The notes beneath the pieces were generated by a model, which made no database searches, was not told the DNA's origin, and saw nothing but the letters and a program-made list of their open reading frames with translations. The translations under genes and the position numbers were made by a program. From the NCBI RefSeq assembly GCF_900291015.1, contig NZ_OLKL01000048.1:103411-167410 (forward strand): a stretch of 64,000 nt of DNA, written 5' to 3'. Below are positions 18,134 through 26,710 of the stretch, in pieces (positions within the stretch are counted from its first letter, which is position 1; each line of letters begins with the position of its first letter). The DNA is from Pseudomonas persica. Lineage in GTDB: Bacteria > Pseudomonadota > Gammaproteobacteria > Pseudomonadales > Pseudomonadaceae.

Positions 18134-18466
18134 ATGAATGCCTACACCTACCTCGCCATCGCCATCTGCGCCGAAGTCATCGCCACCGCGTCCATGAAAG
18201 CGGTGAAAGGCCTGAGCACGCCCTTGCCGTTGCTGCTGATGGTGGTTGGCTATGGCATCGCGTTCTGGATGCTCACCCTGGTAGTGCGCAGCATTCCGGT
18301 GGGGATCGCCTATGCCATCTGGTCGGGGCTGGGGATTGTGCTGATCAGTGTGGCGGCGCTGGTGATCTATGGGCAGAAGCTGGATGTGCCGGCGATGCTG
18401 GGGATGGCCATGATTGTGGGTGGGGTGGTGGTGATTCAGCTGTTTTCGAAGACGGCTGGGCATTGA
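18134..18466 (+). CDS. emrE: small multidrug resistance transporter EmrE
   Basis: This 110-residue protein has four transmembrane helices and closely resembles E. coli EmrE. The essential Glu14-type residue is in AICAEVIATASMKA (helix 1). Helix 3 carries GIAYAIWSGLGIVLIS, almost identical to EmrE with its conserved Trp, and helix 4 carries LDVPAMLGMAMIVGGVVVI. It would exchange protons for quaternary cations or other lipophilic cations across the inner membrane. The ATG has a strong GGAGGA seven bases upstream. A LysR regulator is divergent from it. Confidence 0.9.
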   Translation: MNAYTYLAIAICAEVIATASMKAVKGLSTPLPLLLMVVGYGIAFWMLTLVVRSIPVGIAYAIWSGLGIVLISVAALVIYGQKLDVPAMLGMAMIVGGVVVIQLFSKTAGH

Positions 18467-18531
18467 TGTTTGCCTTTTGCCTGGAAGGGGGTTGTGTCAG
18501 GGTTTGCCCTGATTTTTGTGGTGTGGCAGAA

Positions 18532-18752
18532 ATCGAGCGCCGCCCGCGCGGCGCATCGCGAGCCGCGCTCGCTCCTACGTTTGTTTCGGGCCAGTGAGTC
18601 CTGTGGGATTTGCGCGCGGACGTTTTGGTCTACGGCACGATCTCGTGTCGTATGAACAAGGCGGTCGCGCGCGCCTGTCACAAGCGTAACTGGCCCGAAA
18701 CAAACGTAGGAGCGAGCGCAGCTCGCGATGCGCCGCGCGGGCGGCGCGCGAT
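18532..18752. repeat. 64-bp near-perfect inverted repeat, 93-bp loop
   Basis: The left arm 18532-18595 and right arm 18689-18752 are each 64 bp, and I count only two mismatches when one is reverse-complemented. The arms include GAGCGCCGCCCGCGCGGCGC and CTCCTACGTTTGTTTCGGGC. The region is a 403-bp gap between emrE and the FAD oxidoreductase gene, and I see no gene in it. The GC-rich part of the arm is shared with the palindrome at 42523-42602. Confidence 0.9.
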
Positions 18753-18869
18753 CTCGCAGGCATTGAAAACCTCAAGACGGTAGATCTCGTGTCGCGATGG
18801 GCTGCGCAGCAACCCCCTTGTGCCCGACCCTGTATACTTGCCAGCTGTCCCAGTCTTCGAGGTACCGCC

Positions 18870-20045
18870 ATGCCATCCGCCATTTCCACTGACGTGCTGA
18901 TCGTCGGCGCCGGGGTCGCAGGCCTCTGGCTCAATGCCCGCCTGCGCCGCCTGGGCTATTCGACAGTACTGGTGGAACGCGCCAGCCTTGGCGGCGAGCA
19001 GACCATCAAGTCGCAGGGCATCATCCATGGCGGCACCAAGTACGCCCTGCACGGCGCCCTTACCGGCGCCTCGGAAGCCATCGCCGACATGCCGCGCCGC
19101 TGGCGCGAAGCGCTAAGTGGCAGCGGCGAACTGGACCTGACCAGCACCCGCCTGCTGTCCGACGCCCACTACCTGTGGTCGCCAGGCACCCTGGCCGGCA
19201 ACCTCACCAGCTTCTTCGCCAGCAAGGCCGTGCGCGGCCGGGTCGACCAGGTGAAGGGCGCGCAACTGCCACCCGCGCTGCAGGACCGTGCCTTCAAGGG
19301 CAAGGTCTATCGCCTGGCCGAGCTGGTCGTGGACGTGCCCAGCCTGCTGGCCAATCTGGCCGAGCTGGCGGGTGACAGCCTGCTCGCCGGCGAGCGCATC
19401 GAGCCGCTGCGTGAGGGCGACGAGCTGGTCGGCCTGCGCGTGGACGAGCGCAACATCCGCGCCCAGCGCATCGTACTCAGCGCCGGAGCCGGCACCGAAG
19501 ACCTGCTGCATGCCCTGGGCCTGAACCAGCCGGCCATGCAGACACGCCCATTGCACATGGTCATGGCCAAGGGTGCCAACCTGAAACCGCTTTATGCCCA
19601 TTGCCTGGGTGGCGGGCCAAAGCCACGAGTGACGGTTACCACCCACCCGGCCGCCGACGGCCAGTGGGTCTGGTATCTGGGCGGCGACCTGGCCGAAGCC
19701 GATGGCGTGGCCCGCGAGCCGGCTGCGCAAATCGCCGCAGCACAGAAAGAAATCGCCAGCCTGCTGCCATGGGTCGACCAGAGCCAGGTGCGCTGGGCCA
19801 CCCTGCGGGTCAACCGTGCGGAACCGGCGCAATCAGGCCTGGTACGCCCGGACAACGCCTTCCTCGCCGACCAGCAACGCCTGCTGGTCGGCTGGCCGAC
19901 CAAGCTGGCCCTGGCACCGGACTTCAGCGACCGGGTCATCAGCCACCTGGAGCGCGACGGCATCCGCCCACAGGCGCAGGCCGACCTGGCCGACCTGCCA
20001 CGCCCACCGCTGGGCGTGCCGGCCTGGGAGCAACTGCTGCCATGA
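18870..20045 (+). CDS. FAD-dependent oxidoreductase (DAO family)
   Basis: This is a 391-residue flavoenzyme of the D-amino-acid-oxidase fold. A dinucleotide-binding motif opens the protein (VLIVGAGVAGLWLNARLRRLGY, residues 9-30). It is followed by LVERASLGGEQTIKSQGIIHGG, typical of this family's flavin contact, and VVLSAGAGTEDLL-like sequence near 205. The substrate cannot be read from the sequence. The stop overlaps the start of the next gene, an aldo/keto reductase, by 4 nt (ATGA), so the two are translationally coupled and may act in one pathway. P. aeruginosa has the same pair downstream of an SMR gene. ATG 18870 has GAGGT nine bases upstream. Confidence 0.85.
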   Translation: MPSAISTDVLIVGAGVAGLWLNARLRRLGYSTVLVERASLGGEQTIKSQGIIHGGTKYALHGALTGASEAIADMPRRWREALSGSGELDLTSTRLLSDAHYLWSPGTLAGNLTSFFASKAVRGRVDQVKGAQLPPALQDRAFKGKVYRLAELVVDVPSLLANLAELAGDSLLAGERIEPLREGDELVGLRVDERNIRAQRIVLSAGAGTEDLLHALGLNQPAMQTRPLHMVMAKGANLKPLYAHCLGGGPKPRVTVTTHPAADGQWVWYLGGDLAEADGVAREPAAQIAAAQKEIASLLPWVDQSQVRWATLRVNRAEPAQSGLVRPDNAFLADQQRLLVGWPTKLALAPDFSDRVISHLERDGIRPQAQADLADLPRPPLGVPAWEQLLP

Positions 20046-20854
20046 GCCTGCCTACCCTGCACGACTTCCATCGCCCCTTGGGCAGCACCGGTTTCAAGGT
20101 TTCTCCGCTAGGCCTGGGCACGGTCAAGCTGGGCCGCGACCAAGGCGTGAAGTACCCCACCGGCTTCACCATCCCCGGCGATGACGAAGCCCGCCTGCTG
20201 CTGGCCCAGGCCCGCGAGCTGGGCATCAACCTGATCGACACCGCCCCGGCTTACGGCCGCAGCGAAGAACGCCTGGGCCCCCTGTTGCGCGGCCAGCGCG
20301 ATGAATGGGTGATCGTCAGCAAGGTTGGCGAAGAATTCGACAACGGCCAATCGCACTTCGATTTCAGCGCCGCCCACACCCGCCGCTCGGTGGAGCGCAG
20401 CCTGCGGCGCCTGGAAACCGACCGCATCGAGCTGGTGCTGGTGCATTCCGACGGCAACGACCTGGCGATCCTTGAGCAGCAGGAGGTCTACCAGACCTTG
20501 GCCGAGCTCAAGCAGGAGGGCAAGATCCTCGGCTTCGGCCTGTCCGGCAAGACCGTCGCCGGCGCCCTGAAGGCGCTGGAGCTAGGCGACTGCGCCATGG
20601 TCACCTACAACCTCAACGAACAGGCAGAACGCCCGGTGCTGGACTACGCTGCCGAACACGGCAAGGCCATCCTGGTGAAGAAGGCCCTGGCCAGCGGGCA
20701 TATCTGCCTGGCCCCGGGCGTTGACCCGGTGCAGGCCAGCTTCGAACTGCTGTTCGCCCACCCGGGCGTCAGCAGTGCTATCGTCGGCACCATCAATCCG
20801 TTGCACCTGGCCCATAACGTGGCCACCGTCGCCCGTATCCTGGGCCGGCATTGA
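20042..20854 (+). CDS. aldo/keto reductase family oxidoreductase
   Basis: This 270-residue protein has the aldo/keto reductase barrel. It shows GSTGFKVSPLGLGTVKLG at the N-terminus, the catalytic Asp and Tyr in NLIDTAPAYGRSEERLG (near residue 62), a Lys in VSKVGEEF (near 90), and VLVHSDGNDL near 133, where classical members have LxHxxD. The C-terminal part has SSAIVGTINPLHL. NADPH-dependent reduction of a carbonyl is the likely reaction, with unknown substrate. The C-terminus is short compared with typical 300-residue members, as in the subset with AKR domains near 270 residues. It is coupled to the FAD oxidoreductase by a 4-nt overlap. Confidence 0.87.
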   Translation: MSLPTLHDFHRPLGSTGFKVSPLGLGTVKLGRDQGVKYPTGFTIPGDDEARLLLAQARELGINLIDTAPAYGRSEERLGPLLRGQRDEWVIVSKVGEEFDNGQSHFDFSAAHTRRSVERSLRRLETDRIELVLVHSDGNDLAILEQQEVYQTLAELKQEGKILGFGLSGKTVAGALKALELGDCAMVTYNLNEQAERPVLDYAAEHGKAILVKKALASGHICLAPGVDPVQASFELLFAHPGVSSAIVGTINPLHLAHNVATVARILGRH

Positions 20855-20906
20855 GTTGCCCCAGGCCCAAGGGCCTGGAGACTGACCCGACGCAAGGAGG
20901 AGCCTC

Positions 20907-21875
20907 GTGGCGCGAACGCTGATCCGCAAGAACCCGAGCAACTTCAAGACACTGCCGCTGCATGTCGAGGCCACGGCCGAAGGGCTGACCTACCAGAGCA
21001 TCGGCATGCCGCTGAACTTTGCCCAGACCCAACAGCGGCGCAAGGCCATCCAGCTGCCCGACGTGCAGCGATTCGTGGTCGAACTGGCCAACCTGGGCGT
21101 GTCGGTGCGGCTGACCCTGCATTGGCAGAACCGCGATTACTGGGTGCTGGTGCGCCAACGCCGGCAAGACCGCGGCGATGTGGTGCTGAAACTGATTTCC
21201 GGCTATGTACCGGCGCAGGAGCTGAACCTGCCGTTGCACACGGCCGTGCAGGAAGTGGCCGAGGAATGCCTGCTGGAAACCCCGGAAGGCTGGCTGGGCG
21301 GGCGCTTCAACGACACCTGGCTACCGGTGCCCTACGCTGCCGCCCTGCACTACCGCGAAACGCCGCACTTCGTGCTGGCCCCGGAGTCCGGTGCCGCGCG
21401 CCCGGTGCACTGTGGCAAGCTGATGCTGCTGGAACGGCCACGGGCGTATGTGCACTTGCCCACCGCCTCATTGCAACTGATCTATGACATGCGCCTGCAG
21501 GTACCTCGGGACGCCAAGAAGCTCAGCCTGTTCCACGTTGATGAGCGGCTGGAGGGCGACCAACTGGTGGCGCGACTCAACCGCAAACAACCGGACCTGT
21601 ACCTGATGCCGTTGAAGGACGGCCAGCCACAGGCTGAGCTGTATACGTTGAAAAAGGATGAGCTGGTACCGGCGAGCACCCGTGGGCTGTACCTGGCCGA
21701 GAGTTTTGCCCGGCAGGAAGGCTGGGTGGTCACGGACGAGCGGGTGCGCTGGAAGGATTGGCTGAAACAGCAGGGCTTGGTGGAGAGCAAGCCGGTGCGG
21801 GCATCGCACCTGCAACGGTTTGGCGACAAGGCGCGAGCGCTGCTGGAGCGGGCGCGTACTTCACTGCACAAGTAA
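20907..21875 (+). CDS. conserved protein of unknown function with a Nudix-like motif (often named metal ABC transporter ATPase)
   Basis: This 322-residue soluble protein starts at GTG 20907 with a strong AAGGAGG six bases upstream. Databases often call relatives 'metal ABC transporter ATPase', but I see no Walker A, signature or Walker B motif. Residues 78-121 instead resemble a Nudix domain: DYWVLVRQRRQD, then G99-YVPAQ-E105, then QEVAEECLL (115-123), close to REUXEEXGU but with two extra residues in the spacer and Gly replaced by Leu. Function is unknown. It follows the aldo/keto reductase by 52 bp on the same strand and precedes a REP and the convergent hldE. Confidence 0.7.
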   Translation: MARTLIRKNPSNFKTLPLHVEATAEGLTYQSIGMPLNFAQTQQRRKAIQLPDVQRFVVELANLGVSVRLTLHWQNRDYWVLVRQRRQDRGDVVLKLISGYVPAQELNLPLHTAVQEVAEECLLETPEGWLGGRFNDTWLPVPYAAALHYRETPHFVLAPESGAARPVHCGKLMLLERPRAYVHLPTASLQLIYDMRLQVPRDAKKLSLFHVDERLEGDQLVARLNRKQPDLYLMPLKDGQPQAELYTLKKDELVPASTRGLYLAESFARQEGWVVTDERVRWKDWLKQQGLVESKPVRASHLQRFGDKARALLERARTSLHK

Positions 21876-21895
21876 GATGCTGGGGCTTGTACCGA

Positions 21896-21985
21896 ACCTG
21901 TGGGAGCGGGTTCACCCGCGAAGCAGGCGACGCGGTGGATGGCACCGGCGTTGCCGGTGTTCGCGGCTAAAGCCGCTCCCACAAA
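21896..21985. repeat. paired REP-like palindrome
   Basis: CCTGTGGGAGCGGGTTCACCCGCGAA is followed after about 35 bp by TTCGCGGCTAAAGCCGCTCCCACA. The two arms differ in the inner hairpin (TTCACCC versus GCTAAAGCC). The element lies between convergent genes, before the hldE terminator. Confidence 0.8.
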
Positions 21986-22030
21986 GGATTGCACCCGCTT
22001 TCAAATCTTGAGCAAGACAGCTACCCACAA

Positions 22031-22048
22031 GGGCCGCAAAGCGGCCCC
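22031..22048 (-). terminator. hairpin terminator after hldE
   Basis: GGGCCGC-AAAG-CGGCCCC forms a very strong GC stem 10 bp beyond the hldE stop codon. Only a short, weak T tract follows, so termination strength is uncertain. Confidence 0.6.
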
Positions 22049-22057
22049 GGGGTTCGA

Positions 22058-23479
22058 TCAGTTCTTGCGAATCTTCTCGACAATCGCCGTGGTCGAGCTG
22101 TTCTCGACCAGCCCCAGCACCTTCACGATACCGCCATAGGCCTTGACGATATCGGCACCCACCACCTGGTCGATGCCATAGTCACCACCCTTGACCAGCA
22201 CATCCGGCTTGACCTGGCTCAGCAGGTTCTCCGGCGTGCCCTCGGGGAAGCTGATCACCCAGTCCACCGCCCCCAGCCCGGCCAGCACGGCCATGCGCCG
22301 GTCGACGCTATTGATCGGCCGGCCCGGCCCTTTCAGGCGGCTGACCGAGGCATCGTCGTTGACCGCGACGATCAGCCGATCGCCCTGGGCCCGCGCCTGC
22401 TCCAGGTAGGTGACATGCCCTGCATGCAGGATGTCGAAGCAGCCGTTGGTGAAGACGATCTTCTCTTTGTGCGCCCGCGCGTCATCGATGGCCAGTAGCA
22501 GCTGCTCCAGGCCCAGCACGCCGCGCTCGGAGCCTTCCTCACGCTGGATCGCCCGGCGCAGCTCGGGGGCGCTGATCGCAGCCGTACCCAGCTTGCCGAC
22601 CACGATGCCCGCCGCCAGGTTGGCCAAGGCCACCGCGTGGGGCAGGTCCTCGCCGGCAGCGATGGCCGCGGCGAGGGTGGAAATGACGGTATCACCGGCA
22701 CCGGTCACGTCGAACACTTCACGCGCCCGCGCCGGCAGGTGCAGTGCCGGCTGGCCGCTGCGCAGCAGGGTCATGCCGTGCTCGCCACGGGTCACCAGCA
22801 AGGCGCCCAGGTCCAGGTCCTGCAGCAGTTGCAGGCCCTTGGCGACCAGCTCGGCCTCATCGGCGCAACGGCCGACGATGGTCTCGAACTCGCTGAGGTT
22901 GGGGGTGATCAGGCTGGCGCCGCGGTAGATGGAAAAGTCCTTGCCCTTGGGGTCGGCCAACACCGGAATACCCTTGGCCCGCGCCGCCTGGATCAGGCTC
23001 TGGTGGTTTTTCAGTGCGCCCTTGCCGTAGTCGGACAGGACCAGCACCTTGACGCCTTCGAGCAGGCTGTCGACCTCGGCACCCAGCGACAGCGGGTCGG
23101 TGGCGAACGGTTCCTCGAAATCGATGCGCAGCAACTGCTGGTGACGGCTCATGACCCGCAGCTTGACGATGGTCGGCTGGTGCGCGATGCGCTGGAACAC
23201 CGAGCGCACGCCTGCAGCCTGCAGGCTGTTGGCCAGGCTGTCGGCGGCCTCGTCCTGGCCGGTGACGCCAATCAGCGAAGCCGGTGCACCCAGGGCGGCG
23301 ATGTTCAAGGCAACGTTGGCCGCGCCGCCGGGGCGATCCTCGATCTGATCGACCTTGACCACCGGGACTGGCGCTTCAGGCGAGATACGCGAAGTACCGC
23401 CATGCCAGTAGCGGTCGAGCATGACATCGCCGACCACCAGTACCGGGGCTTGATCGAAACGCGGCATGGACAACTTCAT
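22058..23479 (-). CDS. hldE: bifunctional heptose 7-phosphate kinase / heptose 1-phosphate adenylyltransferase
   Basis: HldE carries out two steps toward ADP-heptose for the LPS inner core. The 473-residue protein has an N-terminal ribokinase-like domain (about 1-315) with VVGDVMLDRYWHGGTSRISPEAPVP-type start, RPGGAANVALN near 45 and the catalytic VTGAGDTVISTLA near 262. The C-terminal nucleotidyltransferase domain (about 340-473) has FTNGCFDILHAGHVTYLEQA with the HxGH motif. ATG 23479 is chosen; the frame extends 45 bp further without a good ribosome site. It is downstream of msbA on the same strand with a hairpin in the gap, so it may have its own promoter. Confidence 0.97.
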   Translation of the reverse strand: MKLSMPRFDQAPVLVVGDVMLDRYWHGGTSRISPEAPVPVVKVDQIEDRPGGAANVALNIAALGAPASLIGVTGQDEAADSLANSLQAAGVRSVFQRIAHQPTIVKLRVMSRHQQLLRIDFEEPFATDPLSLGAEVDSLLEGVKVLVLSDYGKGALKNHQSLIQAARAKGIPVLADPKGKDFSIYRGASLITPNLSEFETIVGRCADEAELVAKGLQLLQDLDLGALLVTRGEHGMTLLRSGQPALHLPARAREVFDVTGAGDTVISTLAAAIAAGEDLPHAVALANLAAGIVVGKLGTAAISAPELRRAIQREEGSERGVLGLEQLLLAIDDARAHKEKIVFTNGCFDILHAGHVTYLEQARAQGDRLIVAVNDDASVSRLKGPGRPINSVDRRMAVLAGLGAVDWVISFPEGTPENLLSQVKPDVLVKGGDYGIDQVVGADIVKAYGGIVKVLGLVENSSTTAIVEKIRKN

Positions 23480-23576
23480 GGGCAACCCATATGGAAATAA
23501 TGAACAGGGGCAGGATATTAGCACAGGGTAGACGACCGCTTTATGGCCAGATCACCCCAGGAAAATTCCCGTGACA

Positions 23577-23599
23577 ATCGGGGCCGCGATGGCCCCGAT
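23577..23599 (-). terminator. hairpin after msbA
   Basis: ATCGGGGCC-GCGAT-GGCCCCGAT is a perfect 9-bp stem, 11 bp beyond the msbA stop. There is no long T run on the minus strand, so it may be an attenuator or RNA-stabilising hairpin rather than a full terminator. Confidence 0.55.
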
Positions 23600-23609
23600 C
23601 AACGAGGGT

Positions 23610-25418
23610 TCAGGTGATATCGGCCTTGGCCGGTTCATCCAGGCCCATGGCATGCAGGCGGGCATAATGGCCATTGGCCGCGAGCAGCTCGGCATGGGTA
23701 CCGCGCTCGACCAGGCGGCCCTGGTCCATGACCAGGATCTGGTCGGCTTTCTCGATGGTCGACAGGCGGTGGGCGATCACCAGCGTGGTACGGCCTTGCA
23801 TCACATGGTCCAGGGCAGCCTGGATATGCCGCTCGGACTCGGTATCCAGCGCCGAGGTGGCTTCATCGAGGATCAGCAGCGGCGCGTTCTTCAACAGCGC
23901 CCGGGCGATGGCCAGGCGCTGGCGCTGGCCGCCGGAAAGCAGCACGCCGTTCTCACCCACTTCGGTATCAAAGCCTTTCGGTAGCCGGTCGACGAATTCC
24001 TTGGCGTAAGCATCGGCCGCAGCGGCTTCGATGTCGGCGCGCGGGGCGCCGGCCAGGTCGCCATAGGCGATGTTGTTGGCCACGGTGTCGTTGAACAAGG
24101 TGACGTGCTGAGTCACCTGCGAAACATGGCGACGCAGGTTGCGCAGGCGATAGCTCTCGATCTCCACGCCATCGAGCAGGATCTGCCCCTGATCGTGGTG
24201 ATAGAAGCGCGGAATCAGCGCCGCCAGAGTCGACTTGCCGCTGCCGGAGCGACCGACCAGGGCAATCATCTGCCCCGGCTCGGCGACGAAGCTGATGTCG
24301 CTCAGCACCTCACGCTCGGTACCCGGATAGGTGAAGCTCAGGTTGCGCACTTCCAGGCGCCCTTCCACCCGCTCCTTCTCGACGGTGCCGCGGTCCACTT
24401 CAGGGGCTTCGTCCAGTTGCTCGAAGATGCTCTCGGCACCGGCCAGGCCCTTCTGGATGGTCGAGCTGACTTCCGAAAGCTGACGAATCGGCTTGGGCAA
24501 CAGGCCGGCGGCAGTGATATAGGCCACCAGATCACCGGCAGTGGAGTCACCGCGCAGGAACAGCACCAGGAACATCAGCGCGGCCATGGCGGTGTAGATC
24601 ACCAGTTGCAGCATCGGCGTGTACAGCGAGCCGGTCTTGGTCATGTGCAGCTGCTTGTCGGTGTTGCTCTGGCTGGCCTTGCTGAAACGCTGCTCCTCAT
24701 AGGCCTCGCCGCCGAAGCTGCGCACCACGCGGTAGCCCTGGATGGTTTCCGAGGCGACGTGGGTGACGTCGCCCATGGCCACCTGGATCTTCTTGCTCTG
24801 CTTGCGGAATTTCTTGCTGGCGACGCTGACCATCACCGCGATCACCGGCAGGATGGCGACCATTACCAGGGTCAGGTGCCAGTTCATCCACAGCAGGTAG
24901 CCGAACAGGAACACCACGGTCAGGCCTTCGCGGATCACCACCTTGATCGCATCGGTGGCGGCACCGGTGACCATGGTCACGTTGAAGGTGATGCGCGAAA
25001 TCAGGTGCCCGGAGTTGTGGTTGTCGAAGTAGCGGTTAGGCAGCACCAGCAGCTTGTTGAACAGTTCCACACGCAGGTCGTGCACCAGGCACAGGGAAAC
25101 CTTGGCCAGGAAGTAGTTGCCGAGGAACGAGCCCAGGCCCTGCCATGCGGCGATCAGGATGATCAGCAGCGGCACCGCCTGCAGCAGTTGCAGGTCGCGC
25201 AGGTAGGGGACGTTGGGGAACAACACCGCTTCGGGGTTGCTCAGCCCATCGACGAAATACTTGAGAATCCCGGCCAGCATCGGCTGGGTCGAGGCAAAGA
25301 TCACGAAACCGATGATGCTCAGCAGGAAAATGCCGACATAGGGTTTCACATAGCCCAGCAGCCGGAAGTAGATCTTCAGGCTGGAGGTGTGCTCCGCCGG
25401 TCGCGGTGTTTCGGCCAT
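23610..25418 (-). CDS. msbA: lipid A export ATP-binding/permease MsbA
   Basis: MsbA flips lipid A-core across the inner membrane using ATP. The protein has 602 residues with six transmembrane helices in the first 320 residues and one nucleotide-binding domain. The ATPase motifs are complete: Walker A GRSGSGKST (near 390), signature LSGGQRQRLAIARAL (near 490), Walker B LLILDEATSALD and the switch His in VIAHRLSTIEKADQ. The transmembrane part includes NRYFDNHNSGHLISRITFN. ATG 25418 (MAETPRP) is chosen. The O-antigen ligase gene waaL lies 15 bp upstream on the same strand, so the two are likely co-transcribed. Confidence 0.96.
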   Translation of the reverse strand: MAETPRPAEHTSSLKIYFRLLGYVKPYVGIFLLSIIGFVIFASTQPMLAGILKYFVDGLSNPEAVLFPNVPYLRDLQLLQAVPLLIILIAAWQGLGSFLGNYFLAKVSLCLVHDLRVELFNKLLVLPNRYFDNHNSGHLISRITFNVTMVTGAATDAIKVVIREGLTVVFLFGYLLWMNWHLTLVMVAILPVIAVMVSVASKKFRKQSKKIQVAMGDVTHVASETIQGYRVVRSFGGEAYEEQRFSKASQSNTDKQLHMTKTGSLYTPMLQLVIYTAMAALMFLVLFLRGDSTAGDLVAYITAAGLLPKPIRQLSEVSSTIQKGLAGAESIFEQLDEAPEVDRGTVEKERVEGRLEVRNLSFTYPGTEREVLSDISFVAEPGQMIALVGRSGSGKSTLAALIPRFYHHDQGQILLDGVEIESYRLRNLRRHVSQVTQHVTLFNDTVANNIAYGDLAGAPRADIEAAAADAYAKEFVDRLPKGFDTEVGENGVLLSGGQRQRLAIARALLKNAPLLILDEATSALDTESERHIQAALDHVMQGRTTLVIAHRLSTIEKADQILVMDQGRLVERGTHAELLAANGHYARLHAMGLDEPAKADIT

Positions 25419-25433
25419 TATCAAGCTCGCTGT

Positions 25434-26609
25434 TCAGGTTGAACCGGAAATTTTACCACAGGCGTCATTTTCGGCACGCACCCATGGCAGCAACATCGCC
25501 AGGCCCACGGGCAGCCAACTGATGAACCATTCGGCACGTGGCGTACCGGTGAGGCTGGCGGCATCGAACTGCATGGCCAGGGTCGAGTAGACCCAGAAGC
25601 CGAGCAGAATCTTGCCGAACAGCGTACCGCGGGCGCGGATGATTTCACCCAGGGTGTACAGCCACACCATGACCCACAGCAGCATACCGGGCAGGCCCAT
25701 CTCCACTGCGATGTGGGTGAACATGTTGTGGGTATGGTCGAAGTGCTTGCCCACTGCACTCACGTCATAGGCAGCCCCCAGGCCAAGCCCGGTCCACGGA
25801 CGCGCGGCGATCATGTCGACCACGGCATGGAAGATTTCCGGCCGGTAGGACGAGCCGCGCTGGGCGATCAGGTCGTACACGAGATAGAAGGCCAGGCCGG
25901 TGGCAATGGCCGCCAGCATGGCAAACACCCGGCTGTGGCGGTCACGGAACCACAGCGGCGCCATGATCACGGTGAGCACCAGGGCCAGGACCGCCCCACG
26001 GCTCTGGCTGAGCATGGCAAACAGCCCCAGGCACACCAGTGCTGCCAGCCACAACAACTGCAGGCCACGTTGCCGCGGCGGCTCGTAAAGCAGGAAGAGC
26101 ACGGCCGAACCGATGACATAGGCGCCCAGGATCGGGTGCGATATCTCGCCGATGCCCTCCAGGCGGGCCAGCAAAGGCATGCCCAGCACGCCGTAGAAAT
26201 GAATGACCGAGACCAGCGCGGCAACGGCCAGCAAGGCGCTGCCGGCCAGCAGCAGCTGACGAATGCGGGCCAGGCCAAGCTGGGCCAGCAGCGGGAACGC
26301 CAGCAGGAAAACCAGGATGTAGAGCAGGCGCTTGGCCTCGCGCCCCGGGTCCTCTGCGGCCGACCAGACCAGGCTGAGCCCGCTCCACGCCAGCAGCAAC
26401 GACACACTCCCCCACAAGGCCGGCTGACGCCGCCAGGCCTGCACGATTACTTGCCTTGCGGACCACGCCAGTACCAGCGTCGGCAGCCACAGGAACAGCA
26501 CCAGGCCTTGCTGATAGACCTTGTTGCTCGGTGCCAGGGCAATCGCTGCCAGGAACCAGACCAGACCAAACCCCAACCAGGCTCGCGCCCAGTTTTTTTC
26601 ATACAACAT
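25434..26609 (-). CDS. waaL: O-antigen ligase family protein (WaaL)
   Basis: WaaL joins undecaprenyl-linked O-antigen to the lipid A-core on the periplasmic face. The 391-residue protein has about 10-12 hydrophobic helices and a larger periplasmic loop in the C-terminal half. The family motif is in HTHNMFTHIAVEMGLPG (near residue 300), with the conserved His of ligases, and SQSRGAVLALVL near 200 fits the conserved Arg region. The start is ambiguous: ATG 26609 (MLYEKNW) has GGGGGAAAGG before it, while an in-frame ATG at 26681 has none and would overlap the divergent kinase-like gene's upstream region. It precedes msbA by 15 bp, as in P. aeruginosa. Confidence 0.88.
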   Translation of the reverse strand: MLYEKNWARAWLGFGLVWFLAAIALAPSNKVYQQGLVLFLWLPTLVLAWSARQVIVQAWRRQPALWGSVSLLLAWSGLSLVWSAAEDPGREAKRLLYILVFLLAFPLLAQLGLARIRQLLLAGSALLAVAALVSVIHFYGVLGMPLLARLEGIGEISHPILGAYVIGSAVLFLLYEPPRQRGLQLLWLAALVCLGLFAMLSQSRGAVLALVLTVIMAPLWFRDRHSRVFAMLAAIATGLAFYLVYDLIAQRGSSYRPEIFHAVVDMIAARPWTGLGLGAAYDVSAVGKHFDHTHNMFTHIAVEMGLPGMLLWVMVWLYTLGEIIRARGTLFGKILLGFWVYSTLAMQFDAASLTGTPRAEWFISWLPVGLAMLLPWVRAENDACGKISGST

Positions 26610-26710
26610 CCTTTCCCCCGATGAATCAAAGACACCATCCAATGGTGCTACAACATTATTTTCGGCATTATTGCCGGTCATTCTGTTCGCCCGACGACAA
26701 GGCTCTATTC

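Noticed and set aside
18575..18934. Minus-strand frame over the 64-bp inverted repeat
   Set aside because: It consists of repeat sequence and the start region of the FAD oxidoreductase gene; no coding signal.
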